From an uncultured bacterium (lineage in GTDB: Bacteria > Cyanobacteriota > Vampirovibrionia > Gastranaerophilales > Gastranaerophilaceae): a stretch of 5,528 nucleotides of DNA. The stretch spans positions 1 through 5,528 of the forward strand of contig USJT01000088.1 of assembly GCA_900555175.1 (NCBI GenBank). Reading direction: 5' to 3'. This document shows, piece after piece, positions 5,088-5,528 of this stretch (position 1 is its first letter; the number at the start of each line of letters is the position of its first letter). The notes under the pieces were generated by a model. It was not told the origin of the DNA. It did no database searches and saw only the letters and a program-made list of their open reading frames with translations. The position numbers and the translations under genes were made by a program.

Positions 5088-5528
5088 TTACACAGACATA
5101 AGAGATTTAGCAAATTCGATTGATTGCTCGTTAATTTCACCGCCTGCAAGCTCTGCTAGAGCCTTAATCCTATTTTCTCCTGTGAGAACATATACATCAA
5201 CTTTTGTTTCATCACTTTGAGATTTTCTTACATAGAAATGTTTGTTAGCTCGTGAGGCAATTATAGGTTGGTGCGTAATTAATATTATTTGATGATATTT
5301 TGAAAGTTCTACAATTTCATCAGCTACGCTTTGCGAAGCTTTGCCTGAAATTCCTGTATCTATTTCATCAAAAATTACGGTATCAATGTCATCGCTTTGT
5401 GCAAAAATTGATTTTATCGCAAGCATTACACGAGAAATTTCTCCGCCTGATGCTACTTTTGCAAGTGGTTTTAAATCTTCTGATACGTTTGTAGAAATTA
5501 AAAATTCTCTTATTGGTAAAAACACCAA
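5088..5528 (-). CDS. recN: DNA repair protein RecN, C-terminal part (runs off right edge)
   Basis: The last 146 codons of a minus-strand gene end at TAA 5090-5088. RecN is an SMC-like ATPase of roughly 550-570 residues that acts in recombinational repair of double-strand breaks. This piece holds the distal ATPase lobe: FLISTN (9-14 of the fragment) and KPLAKVASGGEISR with the ABC signature (20-33). It continues with LAIKSIFA (36-43), Walker B with the following loop VIFDEIDTGISG (51-62), and the H-loop histidine in ILITHQP (82-88). Most RecN sequences read THLPQIA here; this one reads THQPIIA. The Walker A lobe and coiled coil lie outside the window. The TTG at the very edge (5528-5526) is an internal leucine codon, not a start. 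The gene converges on the sigma-factor gene, with the palindromic element between them. No clear terminator is seen; only a weak GTAAT/ATTAC inverted repeat overlaps the stop codon. Confidence 0.95.
   Translation of the reverse strand: MVFLPIREFLISTNVSEDLKPLAKVASGGEISRVMLAIKSIFAQSDDIDTVIFDEIDTGISGKASQSVADEIVELSKYHQIILITHQPIIASRANKHFYVRKSQSDETKVDVYVLTGENRIKALAELAGGEINEQSIEFAKSLMSV

Noticed and set aside
5300..5494. Plus-strand open frame of 64 codons
   Set aside because: It is antisense to the conserved ATPase motifs of RecN.
5526..5528. TTG at the window edge as the start of the right-hand gene
   Set aside because: RecN is much longer and its N-terminal ATPase lobe is missing, so this is an internal leucine codon of a gene cut by the window.
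1..5528. CRISPR array, transposase or phage genes
   Set aside because: No regularly spaced repeats and no integrase or transposase motifs were seen on either strand.

Overview
The window is AT-rich (roughly one third G+C by eye) bacterial chromosome with short intergenic gaps and no phage, transposase or CRISPR signature. The best taxonomic guess is a gut-type, low-GC relative of cyanobacteria (Vampirovibrionia/'Melainabacteria', order Gastranaerophilales). This rests on overall protein style, a Ser/Asn-rich N-terminus containing an N-I-N-F-x-G peptide (871-1071), and an RpoD-like sigma factor. It is inference, not proof; no marker gene here settles the taxonomy.

Layout from left to right. 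(1) The N-terminal 269 codons of an RlmD/RumA-type 23S rRNA uracil-C5 methyltransferase lie on the minus strand (1-807, running off the left edge). (2) A plus-strand gene of unknown role (871-1762) appears split by a +1 frameshift. Its main part (1004-1762) carries a Ser/Cys/His arrangement with the spacing of the CheD glutamine-deamidase active site. (3) A 245-base non-coding stretch (1763-2007) holds a degenerate copy of the tRNA-Val 3' end plus its terminator, a hairpin-rich insert, and the real tRNA terminator. (4) A complete tRNA-Val(UAC) gene lies on the minus strand (2008-2083) behind a strong sigma-70 promoter. (5) A minus-strand two-gene unit encodes a PHP-domain phosphoesterase (2566-3717) followed 18 bases later by a small secreted charged protein (2149-2547). 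(6) Divergent from it is an RpoD-like sigma factor on the plus strand (3822-4784), ending in a clear intrinsic terminator. (7) A roughly 190-base palindrome-rich, relatively GC-rich intergenic element follows (about 4861-5051). (8) The C-terminal 146 codons of the DNA-repair ATPase RecN lie on the minus strand (5088-5528, running off the right edge).

The genes are mainly housekeeping: rRNA modification, tRNA, transcription initiation, nucleotide or RNA phosphoester turnover, and double-strand-break repair. They do not form one pathway. The only co-transcription the spacing supports is PHP gene to secreted protein. Promoter placement suggests that the rlmD and PHP transcripts may be leaderless, while the sigma-factor and secreted-protein genes have normal Shine-Dalgarno sites. 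The less ordinary items are the CheD-like unknown protein and its frameshift, the duplicated tRNA 3' end with its structured insert, and the palindromic element beside recN.
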